A stretch of DNA of 64,000 bases from Dipetalonema caudispina (lineage: Eukaryota > Nematoda > Chromadorea > Rhabditida > Onchocercidae): positions 62,001 through 126,000 of the forward strand of contig JABVXV010000114.1 of NCBI GenBank assembly GCA_013365325.1, in the 5' to 3' direction. The notes beneath the pieces are model-generated. The model was not told where the DNA came from, did no database searches, and saw nothing but the letters and a program-made list of their open reading frames with translations. The number at the start of each line of letters is the position of its first letter. The stretch's first letter is position 1. The translations under genes and the position numbers were made by a program. Shown here piece by piece: positions 26,501-38,345 of the stretch.

Positions 26501-27150
26501 TTGTAAATTTGTCTTTCAAAAAAGCAAGTCTCGTAGTTCTTCTTTATGATGCGAAAATAAGGTTCCGATGTAGTTTAAGGACATTCGTTATATATATTCG
26601 TCTTGTGAGAAAACAAACTTCAAACTGGCCAAGAAATTTGTGAATTCTTGATTCTGAAATTCGGCTAGTACTATTTTCCTAATCTGGTTCTCGACAATCC
26701 AAACGGTACATTTTCCTTTACTCAATGAAACATGGAACAGAACATTCAGAACTAACATTTTCCGGATGTAAACTTCCGAAATGATCAATGATATACACGC
26801 TTCCGGAACGACTACCCACTGCTGCGAACTTATCATGAACTGCCATACAAGTTGCCATATCTTTCCTCAATATCTGATAACATAACCATGAGAAAAACTT
26901 TATTGTCGGGATTTCCACAAGACTTTTTAATACTATTTAATTTGAACTCTTACAAACCTTTGCTTCACTTGCTATTCCAATTCTCTTAAAAACAGCAATA
27001 TGCGATACTTACCCCAGGTACATTATTCAATATTCTGGAATATTTGAATCGTGGCTCCAGCAACGTCTCCTCCGTGTCAGATTCCATCTTATCCTTCTCC
27101 TCTTCTTCGCCAATTTGTGCGACATTTCTGTCAGCTTGTTCTTTTTGCAT
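20573..27150 (-). CDS. vps-41: VPS41, HOPS tethering complex subunit
   Basis: Family role (known): VPS41 is the HOPS subunit that binds Rab7/Arl8 effectors and drives late endosome-lysosome fusion. The minus-strand chain starts at 27150 with an acidic N-terminus (EEEEKDKMESDTEE) followed by KYSRILNNVPG and KDMATCMAVHDKFAAVGSRS, typical of the beta-propeller start. Later exons carry the helical clathrin-repeat region (YLNSLFERNEGEEFIDFA, ALMLYIMLNDKTVFQVIEKY, MVYLLGRSGNRMKALDLL). The end is a RING-H2 finger: YCIICR in the exon ending at about 20842, then VYGCGHSIHTRC and KCPMC in the last exon (20759-20573). The exons span about 6.6 kb with many small introns. The last junction supplies the split Arg codon in CIICR. 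Confidence 0.92.
24899..24930. repeat. hairpin in a VPS41 intron
   Basis: GTTGATGATG and CATCATCAAC form a perfect 10-bp stem with a 12-base loop. No known function. Confidence 0.5.
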
Positions 27151-29440
27151 GTGAATGATGCTAGGGTTACAACTTCCACCGATATGACAATAACCGGAAA
27201 AAATTTTTCAAAATGAGGTTTTCCCTGATCATAGTAAATCTGGCGTTACCATGTCCCGTCTCAAAATTTAATTCAGCAAATAAAACAAAATAAAAGCACA
27301 ATCGTGACCAGTGATTGCCAATTTTACATTAAATTTACAAAATTATTATCGGCAGTGCTACAGTCATTTCAGCCGTCTTTGGTGCACTGTTTTCCTTATG
27401 TTATTCAGAGCTAAGGTCTCAAATTACGATATATCCTGGACGAGTAAGCGACGTTTACAATAGCAAATTTTTAGATTTTAAATTCAACCATAAAGGCAAA
27501 TTAAATCCGATTTCATATATTTAAAAAAAAAGGTTACAATCTTTGAACGACACAGGTGTAACTGACGTGAAACCTAAAAGAAGCGAAGTTTTACTATCCT
27601 AATAACGAAACACACATAAGAATACAAATGCATATATACACATGACAAATACATGTATGTTATGCTTATGTAGCGGCGATGTGATGAAATATTGAAAGGA
27701 AAGCAGTTATGATGGAAGTAATTAAAGACGAAGAAAATGTACTAAGTGATGATTACAATGTAAGATGAAAAAACTTGTTAAAATTAACATTTGTAACAAG
27801 GAGAATAATCCATATCTTCTCGAAAATAGATATCACATTACCCACTAAAATTTCTTGAGATTGGATATAAAGTTATTGAAGATAAAAAATCTATAGAAAG
27901 AATTGTAATCTTAGAATGGTACAAACAATAGCTTTTAACAATTTTATTTTTCCTAATCATTAATTTTTCATAACCATAAAAATATTTATAGTTTAGTACA
28001 CCAGTATAGGTTTTAACAGTGACGAAAATATAAAAATTTTTCTTTTCCCTATTCGTTTGAAGCAGCAGTTTTGGACTACAATTACTTCGAGTAAACATGA
28101 AAGATCTACCTCCTATCCTCCATTAGTAATGCATAAACACTGGTAGTGCTCCTCATTCAGCCGTAACCAGTGTGCGAAGAAAACTTTAGAAAAGAAAAAG
28201 AAACTGGTAAGCTAGAAATAAATCCAGAAGACAAGAAACATAGATTTCTACGTAGACAATAACATTTTTCAAAACATAATAAGGCACATAAAATTCCATA
28301 CGAAATTTCAATTAAATAATTTGTCATTATAATCTTTCCGTAATCACTTGAAGACAGATTGGTTTTTTCTTCTTCCTTCAAATCCAAATAGAATTTCAGT
28401 ACTAATAGTTCTATTCTAAGTAAAATAAAAATACCATGAAACTTGAGTAACAAAACTAATAATGGAATAGTAAACTAAAGGTTTATTAACATAAATTATC
28501 TATTTTCTTGATAAATTTAGTGGCAGTAGGAAATAATTCGTGACGGTGAAGGGAGGCTTTTGTAAGATTATCAGAGCTTTTAGTGCAATGCTTATCACAG
28601 GTGAAAACAATTACATTAAGTTTTTCTATCCTGAACCATTTCGCTTCAAGAAGTGTGGTGGGTAACTTAAAAAAGTGGACTAGCTAAGACTAATGCAAAT
28701 ATAGGGAATATTTCAATGAATTAACTTGCCTGTAATAGATAAATATTGGGAATAAGATTAGAAAAAGTATAGCGCTAACAAATGTAACATATCACTGTGA
28801 TGGATGGAATTTTGACTGATGCGACTGTGATGAATGTGACATAACAGTGATGAATGGATATGGATACCAAGAATATTGTGCGCCGGTGCAACCTTTCTGA
28901 ATGCTGACTGAAAACAATAAATTTAAAAATGAGGTATCTAAAGTACAATTCGAATTTTACTTTTTTTTTAAAAAAAATACTGGTTTTTTCAAATGTTGGT
29001 CAGAAACTTAACCTTAATGCAGAAAAAAACCTTCCAAAACATTTTCTAGTTAACCCAGCAGTAGTGTTGTGAAAATATATTTCTGAGTGGAAGTTTTTAC
29101 CATAGAAATTGAAATAGACTTAGCAATTTAGTTGTAAAACAAGAAATCAACTTAATGTAATGTCATTACTGTTCGGTGTCGCAGAAAACATTTTTTTACT
29201 TGTCCGCATTATTTTGTGGAGAAACCCATGTTAACACAGCAAAAGCAAATGAGTTAAACAGTACTGCCGAATTCGTTGAAGGGATATTTCCCTGTCTGCA
29301 AATCATTTTCTATATAGCTTTACAACAAAAGAAGTTCTGCTTTTCTGCTTTCCTCTCCAGCTTTAAATCTATTATTAAAATATTGTAAAGAGTATTTATA
29401 CAATGAAGAAAAATGAGTACCTACTGCTAATGATGCAGAT
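27151..29440. other. intergenic between UVRAG-like and VPS41 genes
   Basis: About 2.3 kb. A short plus open frame at about 27709-27759 (MEVIKDEENVLSDDYN) ends at a good GTAAGA donor, and a plus frame at 29185-29388 follows an acceptor-like CGCAG. No protein could be assembled from them. A degenerate repeat of CTGTGATGAATG-like units lies at about 28794-28855. VPS41 5' control sequence is expected near 27151-27700. Confidence 0.35.
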
Positions 29441-32041
29441 TTAGCACCTGCAAAGACTTGAAGGATCCATTTTCGATGGTTTGCTTTCTTGATTAAACTC
29501 ACTATTTCGCTTTGCACATTTATGCGAACTTAAATCTACATTTCCTACACTTCGGTAGCTAATTGATGGTGTCTGAAAGGCTGAATCCAAGGGAGTGTCA
29601 TGCCTGAAATGTGAACAATAAATAATTGATCATATGGCGTTTTCCATCTCTAATACTAGACCGGAAGTTATTTTCAAGAATTTCACAACAGAGACAATTC
29701 CGTTTCGTTTTTACAATATCTTAATTCATAATAAACAAAAACGTCAGAATAGCAACTATCTCTGTCTTCATCCAAACCCTTCCTGCGTCAGTTATTCATG
29801 ATATGAATATTGAAACCACTTTTTTTTAATAAAATTACCTTTCACTAACAATATGGAGCAATAAATCTTGCAAATTCGACAAAGTTCTTCCCACTTTTTT
29901 CGTAGTTATACCAAATGACCAACGAAGCTGTGATATATTTTTATTTAACAGCGACATACCTTCTTCAAATTTCTCGCGATTTCGTGTCATACCGTACAAA
30001 GGATATCTAAATATGTGAACATTTTTAATGAACTATGATGTTTTTAAGTTTCTCAATTGAAAATACACGAGAAAAATGTAAAAAGATATAAAAATCCTGA
30101 TTTTCAAATTTGGAGCAAAGCTCACGGCAAGCGACTTAAAAAGTTTTAATAAGTGTTAATGATCAACCGAACAATTAAGACAACACTCACGTCTCTTCAA
30201 GTACTGGATCTTTTATTGTTGATTTTGAGCCGAAGAAAAACATGCCGTATTGATACGGAAAATTGTATATCCGAGAAAGTAAGGATAAGGCTTGAACAAC
30301 ATATCCTATAGCAGCACTTACTTCTACATCAGAATGCCCTGGAAATCACAAGCTATGATGACTGCAATCATTCGACATACCGGTAAATTTTTAACAAATA
30401 TATTAACATACTAAATTTCTTTTGCAAAATTACCAACGTATCCCTAGAATGAAATCAAAGAATTAACCAAGAAAAGATAAAGCATCCGGAAGATGAAGAC
30501 CAGTAATACAAGCTATTGAATGACAAGTACATGAAGAAGGCATCAAACGTGCTTCTGGTGATGTATTTAAGTTGATGACATAAATATGCATCAGATCGTC
30601 AACCATCTTCCTTCGACGCCATGCCAAATGTGAAGCGATCAAGAGCAAATTGTCTCTAATAAACAACACTATATGATTTCGCAAAAGGTAGATATAAGTT
30701 ATAACTTATATATTACATATAAGTTATAGGCAATGCAAGCGTTTTAATGTGTAATCAAATATTATTCTCGACGCTACTAAATAAGTAACTAATTCTTTTT
30801 ACAGTAAATCCGGCTCACGAAGTTGGTCGCTCGCAGGCTACACAGCGCTACTTCAGACTCCTTATATAAGGTTTGCGCCTTCACTCACGGAAACAATTTC
30901 ATAAAAATCATACTTTGCCAAAGAAAGTGCAGCTTTCCGTTTTAGCAAATCTTCCTGCATCTTTATAACTTCATTTGATCGTTTATTAGTCATCACATCT
31001 GTAACAGCATACTAGTTAAGGACTTGCTGTAAGGGTTTACCGATACGAATAATCAGAAGGTAGTTATGTCCAAACAGTTAACCATTATCAGAATCATTTT
31101 CAATCTATTCCATGGCCTGAGAGTAATTCTACTAAAGCTAAGCGCAAAGCTACCATAACTTTTTGATTGAAGGTAAATGAACTAGCGGTTAAAAAGCGCG
31201 ATCAAGTAATCGATTTTTTTAATGTTCCAATCAGTCTCTTCGTTATATTGTGTGAATGTAATCATGCTATCAATACGAAATTTATTAATTCTTTAAAAAT
31301 ATTGTTCGTTTTTTCCAATACGATTACATACAACTGCCTCGATTCCAAATGAACCTGATGCTGCTCAGAAATGACAAGGATGAAAAAGTGATCCTCTCTA
31401 CCCAGCTGAGTGTTAGTTTATTTTTTAATCTCATAAACAGTACGCAATATGAATAATTTTCTTACCTTTTTGGAACTTTTCGTCATTAAAATGAATCAAT
31501 TTCATACGACACGTCATTATACGACACTTCTGTCTCTCTACATAATCTCGTAATGCCTGTAGTTCAACTTGTTCGCATTGAACTCGTTCGGCCTTAACAA
31601 TGCTTTAAACATATGCATTTTTAACAAAGCAAAACTTGGGGACCAAATTTCACCAAATAAGAAATCCTAACCAGCTCACGGTATTCCTCCTCATTTGCCA
31701 ACACCATATCCAATTTTTCCCGTTGGAGCATAGCTATTTCCTGAGTTTCTTGCAATGCACGACAAACATCACGTAACCTACAACAACGGATGTTTATTAC
31801 TTCTATCACAACCGCTTAGCGTTTCACACCAGCTTTTATACTAAGTACAAAAATACGCATGCTGCTTATCTTATCTTCACTTGGAATTCCTGTTAAATAA
31901 ATGAAGTAGTTCAATCCAATACCTTTTCCAGCTGCTGTATGTATATGATGGAACAAGCTTGTCCTTCACAACACGTGAAGTTGACGGTTCATTTTCATTT
32001 CCTTCGGCAACCACCTCAACACTTTTGGACGGTTGGTTCAT
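29441..32041 (-). CDS. UVRAG: UVRAG-like Beclin 1 / class III PI3-kinase complex subunit
   Basis: Family role (known): UVRAG binds Beclin 1-VPS34 to make PI3P for autophagosome and endosome maturation, and also contacts HOPS. Exons read from 32041 down. Helical, charged coiled-coil segments come first (LREVC-like start LRDVCRALQETQEIAML, then KAERVQCEQVELQALRDYV). Next is WRRRKMVDDLMHIYVI, matching the family RRRKxLIxxLxYIYPI, then ITGLHLPD, AAIGYVVQALSLLSRI, FFFGSKSTIKDPVLEE, TYPLYG and GMSLLNKNISQLRWSFG with TLSNLQDLL. This C-terminal block is the UVRAG/Atg14-family BARA2-like core, closer to UVRAG. An in-frame TAA directly precedes the Met at 32041, so the protein starts there and lacks the N-terminal C2 domain. 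The last exon ends SLCRC at 29441. Atg14/EPG-8 is the alternative. Confidence 0.78.
30692..30711. repeat. 20-bp perfect palindrome in a UVRAG-like intron
   Basis: ATATAAGTTATAACTTATAT reads the same on both strands. A further copy of its half (ATATAAGTTATAG) follows at about 30717. It is purely AT/GC-poor and could be chance in this composition. Confidence 0.6.
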
Positions 32042-32466
32042 TTAACTTCAACACCAGCCTCAAATAAAAACTACGTGGAATCTTATTTTCTTCTTTTTTT
32101 AATTTAAGAAAGATATCCCGTATTTCCATACCCCGAAATGTACAATTCAATGCAAATATTCAGTTGTCGTGATGACTAATCACGAGAATAATTATAAATC
32201 AATCAAAATAAACCACATTATCATGATATGCTCCACACATTCTATCACATTTATCCTAACGGAAGGTAAGAAGAATCCAGCACTAATAATGCGTCGCTGT
32301 TTTAAGCGTTATTTGCATCAAATAACTAGATAAATGAAAACATAAAGCCTGTAATTACGACTCTACATTTTAACGATTTCGTATAATTTTAAGCAGCTAT
32401 TATGGATTTCCAATTATCATTCATGTGTAAAATATACATCAATTTATTTACTTATTCATAAGAAGA

Positions 32467-32488
32467 CACAACGATGTATATCGTTGTG
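32467..32488. repeat. short hairpin between FAM32A and UVRAG-like genes
   Basis: CACAACGAT and ATCGTTGTG form a perfect 9-bp stem with a GTAT loop. It lies in the 730-bp gap between two same-strand genes. Function is unknown. Confidence 0.5.
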
Positions 32489-32772
32489 AAAATACAAGAA
32501 AACATATGTACATTTATAAAAAAGAGAATGATAAGAATTCAGAAAATCGTCACCATTGTAAATAAAGAATAGATTGAAAAGAACAGTTTGAAGAGTTATA
32601 GAAGTGTTAATACAACTAATAAAATACTTAATTACAATTTATATACTAGCAAAGAGAAGATGAACTTGTCATTATGTCCGATGGAAAACATAAAAGATAC
32701 AATAAATCAACGAAACATTAAAAGCAGTAATTTAAAAATTGGTTTTGAGGTTTTGTCATACAAAACCTGCAA

Positions 32773-33954
32773 TCACTTCGTCCATGAAACTTTTGGTATA
32801 TCGTTGAATTCGGTTAGTTCACTCATCTGTTGATTGAACTTTTCAACTTTTTCACGATGACTAACAGCTGCTTTCTTCGCCAATCGTTCGAACTGTAACA
32901 GTACAAATAACATATTCTCCAAAACAGTTCGCTATTACTGTTCGTTAGCAGAGACGAAAATAATTATAAACCATAAGATGATTCATAAGCTGTAAAACTA
33001 AAGATGATAAAGTGTAAAATTGCAAATCTGCTATTAAATGCTTTGCAATTTACACTCTATCACAGCACCAATGAAATCACGTAATGCATGATATTTAGTA
33101 GTTTCGGATGAAAAATGCAATTATTTCTAATCTTCCATCATTTTAGTGAGTTGCATCTAATATTTGAAATATTGTAACTGTATGGTGAAGAGAATGCTCA
33201 GCTGAGTAATTTGAAGAACGCCGAATTATTATATAGGCTGGGTAAATCAAGAAAACATAATTCTCGCCTGATTTTGTAACTGCCGCTTCTCAAATGCTAT
33301 TTCCGCTGGTGTCTTGTATGTAACTGTCGCATCGACATCTTTGTGGATAGTTATATCAATAGTCTTCAGATCAATACTTTCTTTCTTCTAGAAAATATGA
33401 TTTTAAGAGTCAGAAAAGAACTACCATTTTTATTCTCCTCCCCCTCTACCAAACTTATAGAACACAAATTACATTAGTTTGGAAATGAACATCTTATGCT
33501 CTCTTACATTTTGATATTTCGGGGATATCATTCCGCCCAAAGATCTAACTCCTTACAACAACCATTTTAGTTCGAGAAAGATGATGCACCAATCTTCACG
33601 AATAATATAAATAAAATAAATTCGGTAATAAAAAGATAACAATTTCAGGATCTGATTATTAAAGGTTAGCTTATCCAACAAGCCTTCCTATTGCATCATT
33701 TTGTGAAAAATATTATTTTATGAGTAACACTATTTAAATAGATAGTGGTATTCCCGGTTGTTACAATATTATTTCACGATTATCAATTCATAAACAGTAC
33801 CATTCTTGTCGAACGGTCCCATTTACATCCATGGATTTTTAAATATAGAACTTACTTTTTTCTTGAATTTTGACTTGCCTTTCTTCAATTTCAAGCCACC
33901 TCGGATCACTTCCTTATATGGATCATTATCACTGCTGTTGATATCACCATTCAT
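32773..33954 (-). CDS. FAM32A: FAM32A homologue (spliceosome-associated small basic protein)
   Basis: Family role (known): FAM32A is a small nuclear protein seen in the catalytic human spliceosome, where it reaches the active site and helps exon ligation. Three exons (33954-33856, 33387-33268, 32892-32773) give 112 residues, the same length as human FAM32A. Seen: a Lys-rich N-terminal part with GGLKLKKGKSKFKKK, the middle TYKTPAEIAFEKRQLQNQ, and the highly conserved end LTEFNDIPKVSWTK. The exon 2 to 3 junction aligns residue for residue with the family only if the second intron starts with GC (CAG/GCGAGA), so it is a GC-AG intron. It is the first of three same-strand genes running to VPS41. 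Confidence 0.95.
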
Positions 33955-35956
33955 CTTCTAAAATACCTGGGAAAAATTAATGCACCAACATTCAAAAAAG
34001 CGTTATACTTCACCGGTAATCTAACCAATTTGAATAACATGTTCACTTAAGAGTATCATCTAACGGAGACCCTTCCGGATCTGAAAATCCGGTTACACGG
34101 AACTAACCAACTTCACAATTCATTTGATATATTAAAAAATTATTAGCAATTTGAACACAAACCTTACCCGTGATGATTTTAAAGGGGCGTGGGATGCGTA
34201 TTAGATATAAATATTGTGTATTTGTTGCAGAGATGTTGATTGTATTACTCCGCCGGATTCGGATTTATACTGTTTTGATTAGCTAATAGACCAAGGACCG
34301 GATACTAATTCAGGAATTAAGCAATAAGTCAAGAATCAAAGGTGTTAATGCCGAACTTTAATGATCTAAATTCTAGAAATGAAGTTATTCTAACCTAAAA
34401 GTTGGCTATTACTGCTCGGCCAAATTAAGGGTTAAGTATTAGCACATTATGTAGTAGTAATAGTAATAGTAGTATTTCCTGGACCCATATACCAGTTTAT
34501 TGTCTGCTAATGTCTTGCTAATGGCTCTCTTACTAATTTTTTGTCGTTAGAAAATGACCAATTCAGGTACTATAATATTTATCTGATATTTAATTTAATT
34601 TCTTTTCGTACTCGTTATGATAACTGCGTACAATATGAAGCATATGTTCATTTATGGAAAAGATTCTTTCCTTTGAATCTTTCGTAATCAGAAAATGGGT
34701 ATCGTAATGGATTGCCTCTGTTCATTCAATTCCATCTATTCAAAAACGGGTAGAGATCTATATATGAGGGACACTTTTAACCGAATTTCCACCAAGTCAA
34801 TTGAACAAACAACGATCACCATGCTTTATTTATAATTATAGTTTCTTTCTTGATTCATTGCAATCATTTAGATTAGTATTTAGCGTCTCGCCTGTTGTGG
34901 TTCTGATAAAATTTGTATAGTTTTTACCCATCAGATCGGGATAGGAACACTGTTTTTACTTGTTTAGGACCTTCATTTCAAACTTTAATCGCGGAGTTTC
35001 TTTTCCGTAACGTTTTCACTGTCGATAATTTCCACTTAAAGCTTGCTCTACCTATGATGAAGGTAAACTTTGATCTTTCAAAGATGAATTCATCCTCGAA
35101 AGTCTGAGTTGGATGTAGTTCGAACGGGAAAGACTTTTAGAAAGGAAATTTCCCTTGACTGACTGTTGATGTTACAAAATTGGTACAATCGTAGTTGAGT
35201 ACGTATGAAGAGTTTCCTTCGGAATTCCTTCTTTTTTTCTTCAGGATTATCTTGGTTGTTTAGATTCAATTTCGGACTGTGATAAGGAAGAAGAAATGTT
35301 TGGAAGGTTTGCAATACTTAACTTATTTGATTAAAAGGAAGTAATTTGTTACCTAAGAAATTAATGACTGTAAAATGTACTTGTATACATGCATACTAAT
35401 ACACGCAAAAGCTTCCAGCCATTCATTCACTTCACTACAAAACGACGTGGTAGTTGTTTTCAAGGAGCCATCTGATACAAAAGATGCGTAGCACAGTTCG
35501 AAATTTTAACACAACCTTGCCGTTAAAAAAATTTGTATATTTACATGAAATTTGCGCAAGTATTTCAGTTCTGATTTAAATTGCAGATCCATTCGAGACT
35601 GGGAGCTCAGCTATAGACCTTTTCTGGATTGCTCAAAATTTCATTTAGCGAATTTATGAAATGGAATAAAGATTATTTATAACAACATCGAAAATGAAAT
35701 ATTTTGAAATCTTCAGTACTTTGTTTTGGTTTTAAAATTAATATCTTCATGTAATTTCAAATTGGATGAGTCTTGGAACGTTTATTATAGGCTTGTTCTA
35801 TTTGATCGAACCACGGTTTGGTTGCTTCATTTCCTAATGGTGGTGTGAGCAAGGATTAAATACGCTGGTGTTAACTTTCGAGGGAGTATGTTGTCCTCAA
35901 TTTTTCTCTTACTTTGATTCATCCATTGATTAGATTCTCTCTAGTTTTTATTTATT
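33955..35956. other. intergenic, nothing recognised
   Basis: Holds a TAR-type trinucleotide run (TAGTAGTAATAGTAATAG) near 34450-34475. The FAM32A promoter is expected at its left end. Open frames at 34913-35314 lack splice support or a recognisable domain. Confidence 0.4.
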
Positions 35957-36129
35957 ACAACGAAATAGAAAATGTAAAGCTAAAGTGGAAGATGAGTAAA
36001 TGAACGATGAGCACTGTGTAAGCTGCTAGCGCCGCAGTCACTGATGATGTGGAATAGCTGGCGTAAAATTCATTTCGTTGTAGAAAACGGTCGATTTCAT
36101 CCGAGTTTTCAAAGAGTTTTGGAGTTGAC
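35957..36129 (-). other. candidate membrane-anchor exon, unassigned
   Basis: After a GATCGTCAG acceptor the frame reads LLSTPKLFENSDEIDRFLQR, then NEFYASYSTSSVTAALAAYT and a hydrophobic VLIVHLLIFHFSF end before a stop. It looks like a C-terminal exon with a tail anchor. No upstream partner exon was found, and the next minus gene (TMEM254-like) already has its own stop. Confidence 0.3.
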
Positions 36130-36549
36130 AGCAAATTGCTGACGATCAATAAAAGATTAAAAGGCCGATAAAAGAGAGAGAGTACATTACTAAATAAAAA
36201 ATTGCTATTCTCAAAGTATCATTATGCAATAAAACTACTGCTGTGCAATGGATGAAATTCATGGATAGAATTTAAGATTTGGACATATCGGAATCTATCA
36301 GCACTACAAGAGACAGTCTAAAGTTATCTCAGCAAAAAAATTTGTTGGAATTTTCATCCCGAGTATAGTTGCGGTAATATGTGACTTCCGTACCATGTCT
36401 AACTCTCCCGTCTAAGAAAGATCGATTTTCAAAGAGAAATTTCAGCCAATTATTCGGTTGCTGCAAAATCCTTTTTTGGTTTAATGGACGGTCTGCTGTT
36501 TACTTCATGTTTATTTCAGTCCAAGAAAATGTCGAATATTTTCTTGTGC

Positions 36550-37260
36550 TGAAATAATTTTTTGCTTGAATTCAAAATGGACCATGCAGCAACGCAGGCA
36601 GTTTGCAATATCAATGATGTATTTGGAACAGATGCAAAATGCAGCGGTGATTTAAAAGGTTTTGCGAAAGAGATGGAAGTCTTGACGATCGGTTTTGAGA
36701 TGGAGAAGAAACTCACTGATCGGCTAAATGTAACCATTGAGGTGATCCTTTTATCATTCTACGGTCGTTCCATATTTCAAGCGAATTCGAAAGAAGATCA
36801 TACTCAATAAAAGGTCTATTACGAATCAGCTGGTGATTAAAAATTGCGTTTTGAACTATTGTCTTCTCTTATTCTACAACAACAGTGAACCATTTCTGGA
36901 TCTAATTGTGATGTGTGATGAAACTTGGATTATAAACCCCAATCGACAGTAACTTTGGGATAGAAGAAGTTCCAAAGCATTTCCTGTAATCGAGGTTGCA
37001 TCGAAAAAAAGATTCACTGTTCTATGATCTATTATCACTGCAGCCTTTTAAATCGGCGAAAGCATTGCGTCTAAGCAGTATCTCAGTAAATCGATGAGAT
37101 GCTCCAAAACTGCATTACCTTCAGTCAGAGTGGGTCTACAGAATGAGCTGAATACTTCTCCATTTCGTGCCAGTTTAATGATCTGATCAATTATCGGATT
37201 GAACCAACTTAATATTTTCAGTTCCGCATATATCAATATGGTACGAGGCTATGGGACATG
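36550..37260 (+). pseudogene. decayed mariner transposase
   Basis: The plus strand carries the mariner N-terminal helix-turn-helix signature in degraded form (FKMDHAATQAVCNINDVFG, compare FKLGHxAAExxRNINxxFG). After a gap comes the catalytic MCDETWI block at about 36915-36940, then KKRFTV and a GESIASKQY stretch equivalent to GExxxxxxY. Stops and frameshifts interrupt it, and the DNARPH catalytic block is replaced (LNTSPFRA), so it cannot be active. The DNA between the blocks is shortened. Terminal inverted repeats were not identified. Minus open frames at 36516-36737 and 37048-37236 are shadows of this relic. Confidence 0.75.
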
Positions 37261-37535
37261 TTTGACAAATGTTTTGCTTTTAAAGAAAAAAACTGGTCCC
37301 AGGTCACCTTGATTTTGCTCCCTAATGTACTGCTATTTCTGTTGTATTCTTTCATTATGAATTTTCGAAGATTTTCAGATTTCATTCAACTCTAAACAAA
37401 CTATGGATATCAACAAATTATGTGAAGACCGATGATCACTTCAGAAATTTCTAATTATGTCAAACATAGTTATTCCAATAAAGCTTATCAAACTGTGTTA
37501 ATTTTGTAAAGTAGAATCAAAATTTCATATGAGTT

Positions 37536-38345
37536 TCATCTTCGATGCCGACACGTTGCATTTCGATTGAGGAGGATTCGTAGTGATGGATAGCCAAGAA
37601 TAAATGTTTGCAACATCCATTTCAGAGTGTTTTTTTGTGATATATGCAGTAGATCGCACAATTTCAGGGAGTACAATGATTCACCGAAATGCACTATCAA
37701 TGCGAACAGATTGGTTGCTATGAAGAATGGGGTAAATCGTGCGCCTAGAAATTCCAGAAATTTTCCCGGTATACCAAATTGACCGAACCAATGTACATCA
37801 TACCACGTCATCTAAACAGAATTGCTTTAACGAGGATATAACCTAAGATTCGATGTAGCCCAGATGTTCACATTAAATTTTGGATAAGATGAGGAAATAA
37901 TTTTTTAGGGATTATTCACATTATGACTTTGCAACAAAGAATTTTACGGAAGTAGATTTCGAAATTTATTAATCTCACTTGCAAGTATGATTCGGCAAAA
38001 CAACCCTCTTCCAATAGTGCTTTTTGATCATTTCCGAATTTTGCTCAATTTTATTGCTTTTCAAGCTCCTGTTCATATCAATGATTTAGAAGAAAAAATG
38101 CCAATTTCCCTTAGAATTTCCCCCAGCAGTTGGTCAGTAGGCATCAGAAATATAGTAGTGGCAATGTTCGACCCTAAAAATGCAAGATAATCTTGTTTAA
38201 AGTTGAAAAGAGCCTTAGATGAAAAACTAAGAGGGGAGAGTCTCGTCAATAGTAATGGGAAGCATAAACTCACGAAATTGATCAAGAGAGCAATTGGTAT
38301 GAGAAACCACCAGATCAGATGAGGTGACTTGAAGAAATCGTCCAT
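37536..38345 (-). CDS. TMEM254: TMEM254-like small membrane protein
   Basis: Two exons (38345-38274 and 37811-37536) joined at a strong GTGAGT donor and TTTAG acceptor give 115 residues; human TMEM254 is about 123. Three hydrophobic segments are visible: LIWWFLIPIALLINF, then FFIATNLFALIVHFGESLYS and LKWMLQTFILGYPSLRIL. The blocks HFGESLYSLKLC and WMLQTFILGYPSL match TMEM254 (HVGESLYAIVLC, WFLQTFFFGIASL). The molecular role of the family is not known. The ORF around exon 1 runs on past the donor, but only the spliced form aligns with the family. Confidence 0.82.
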
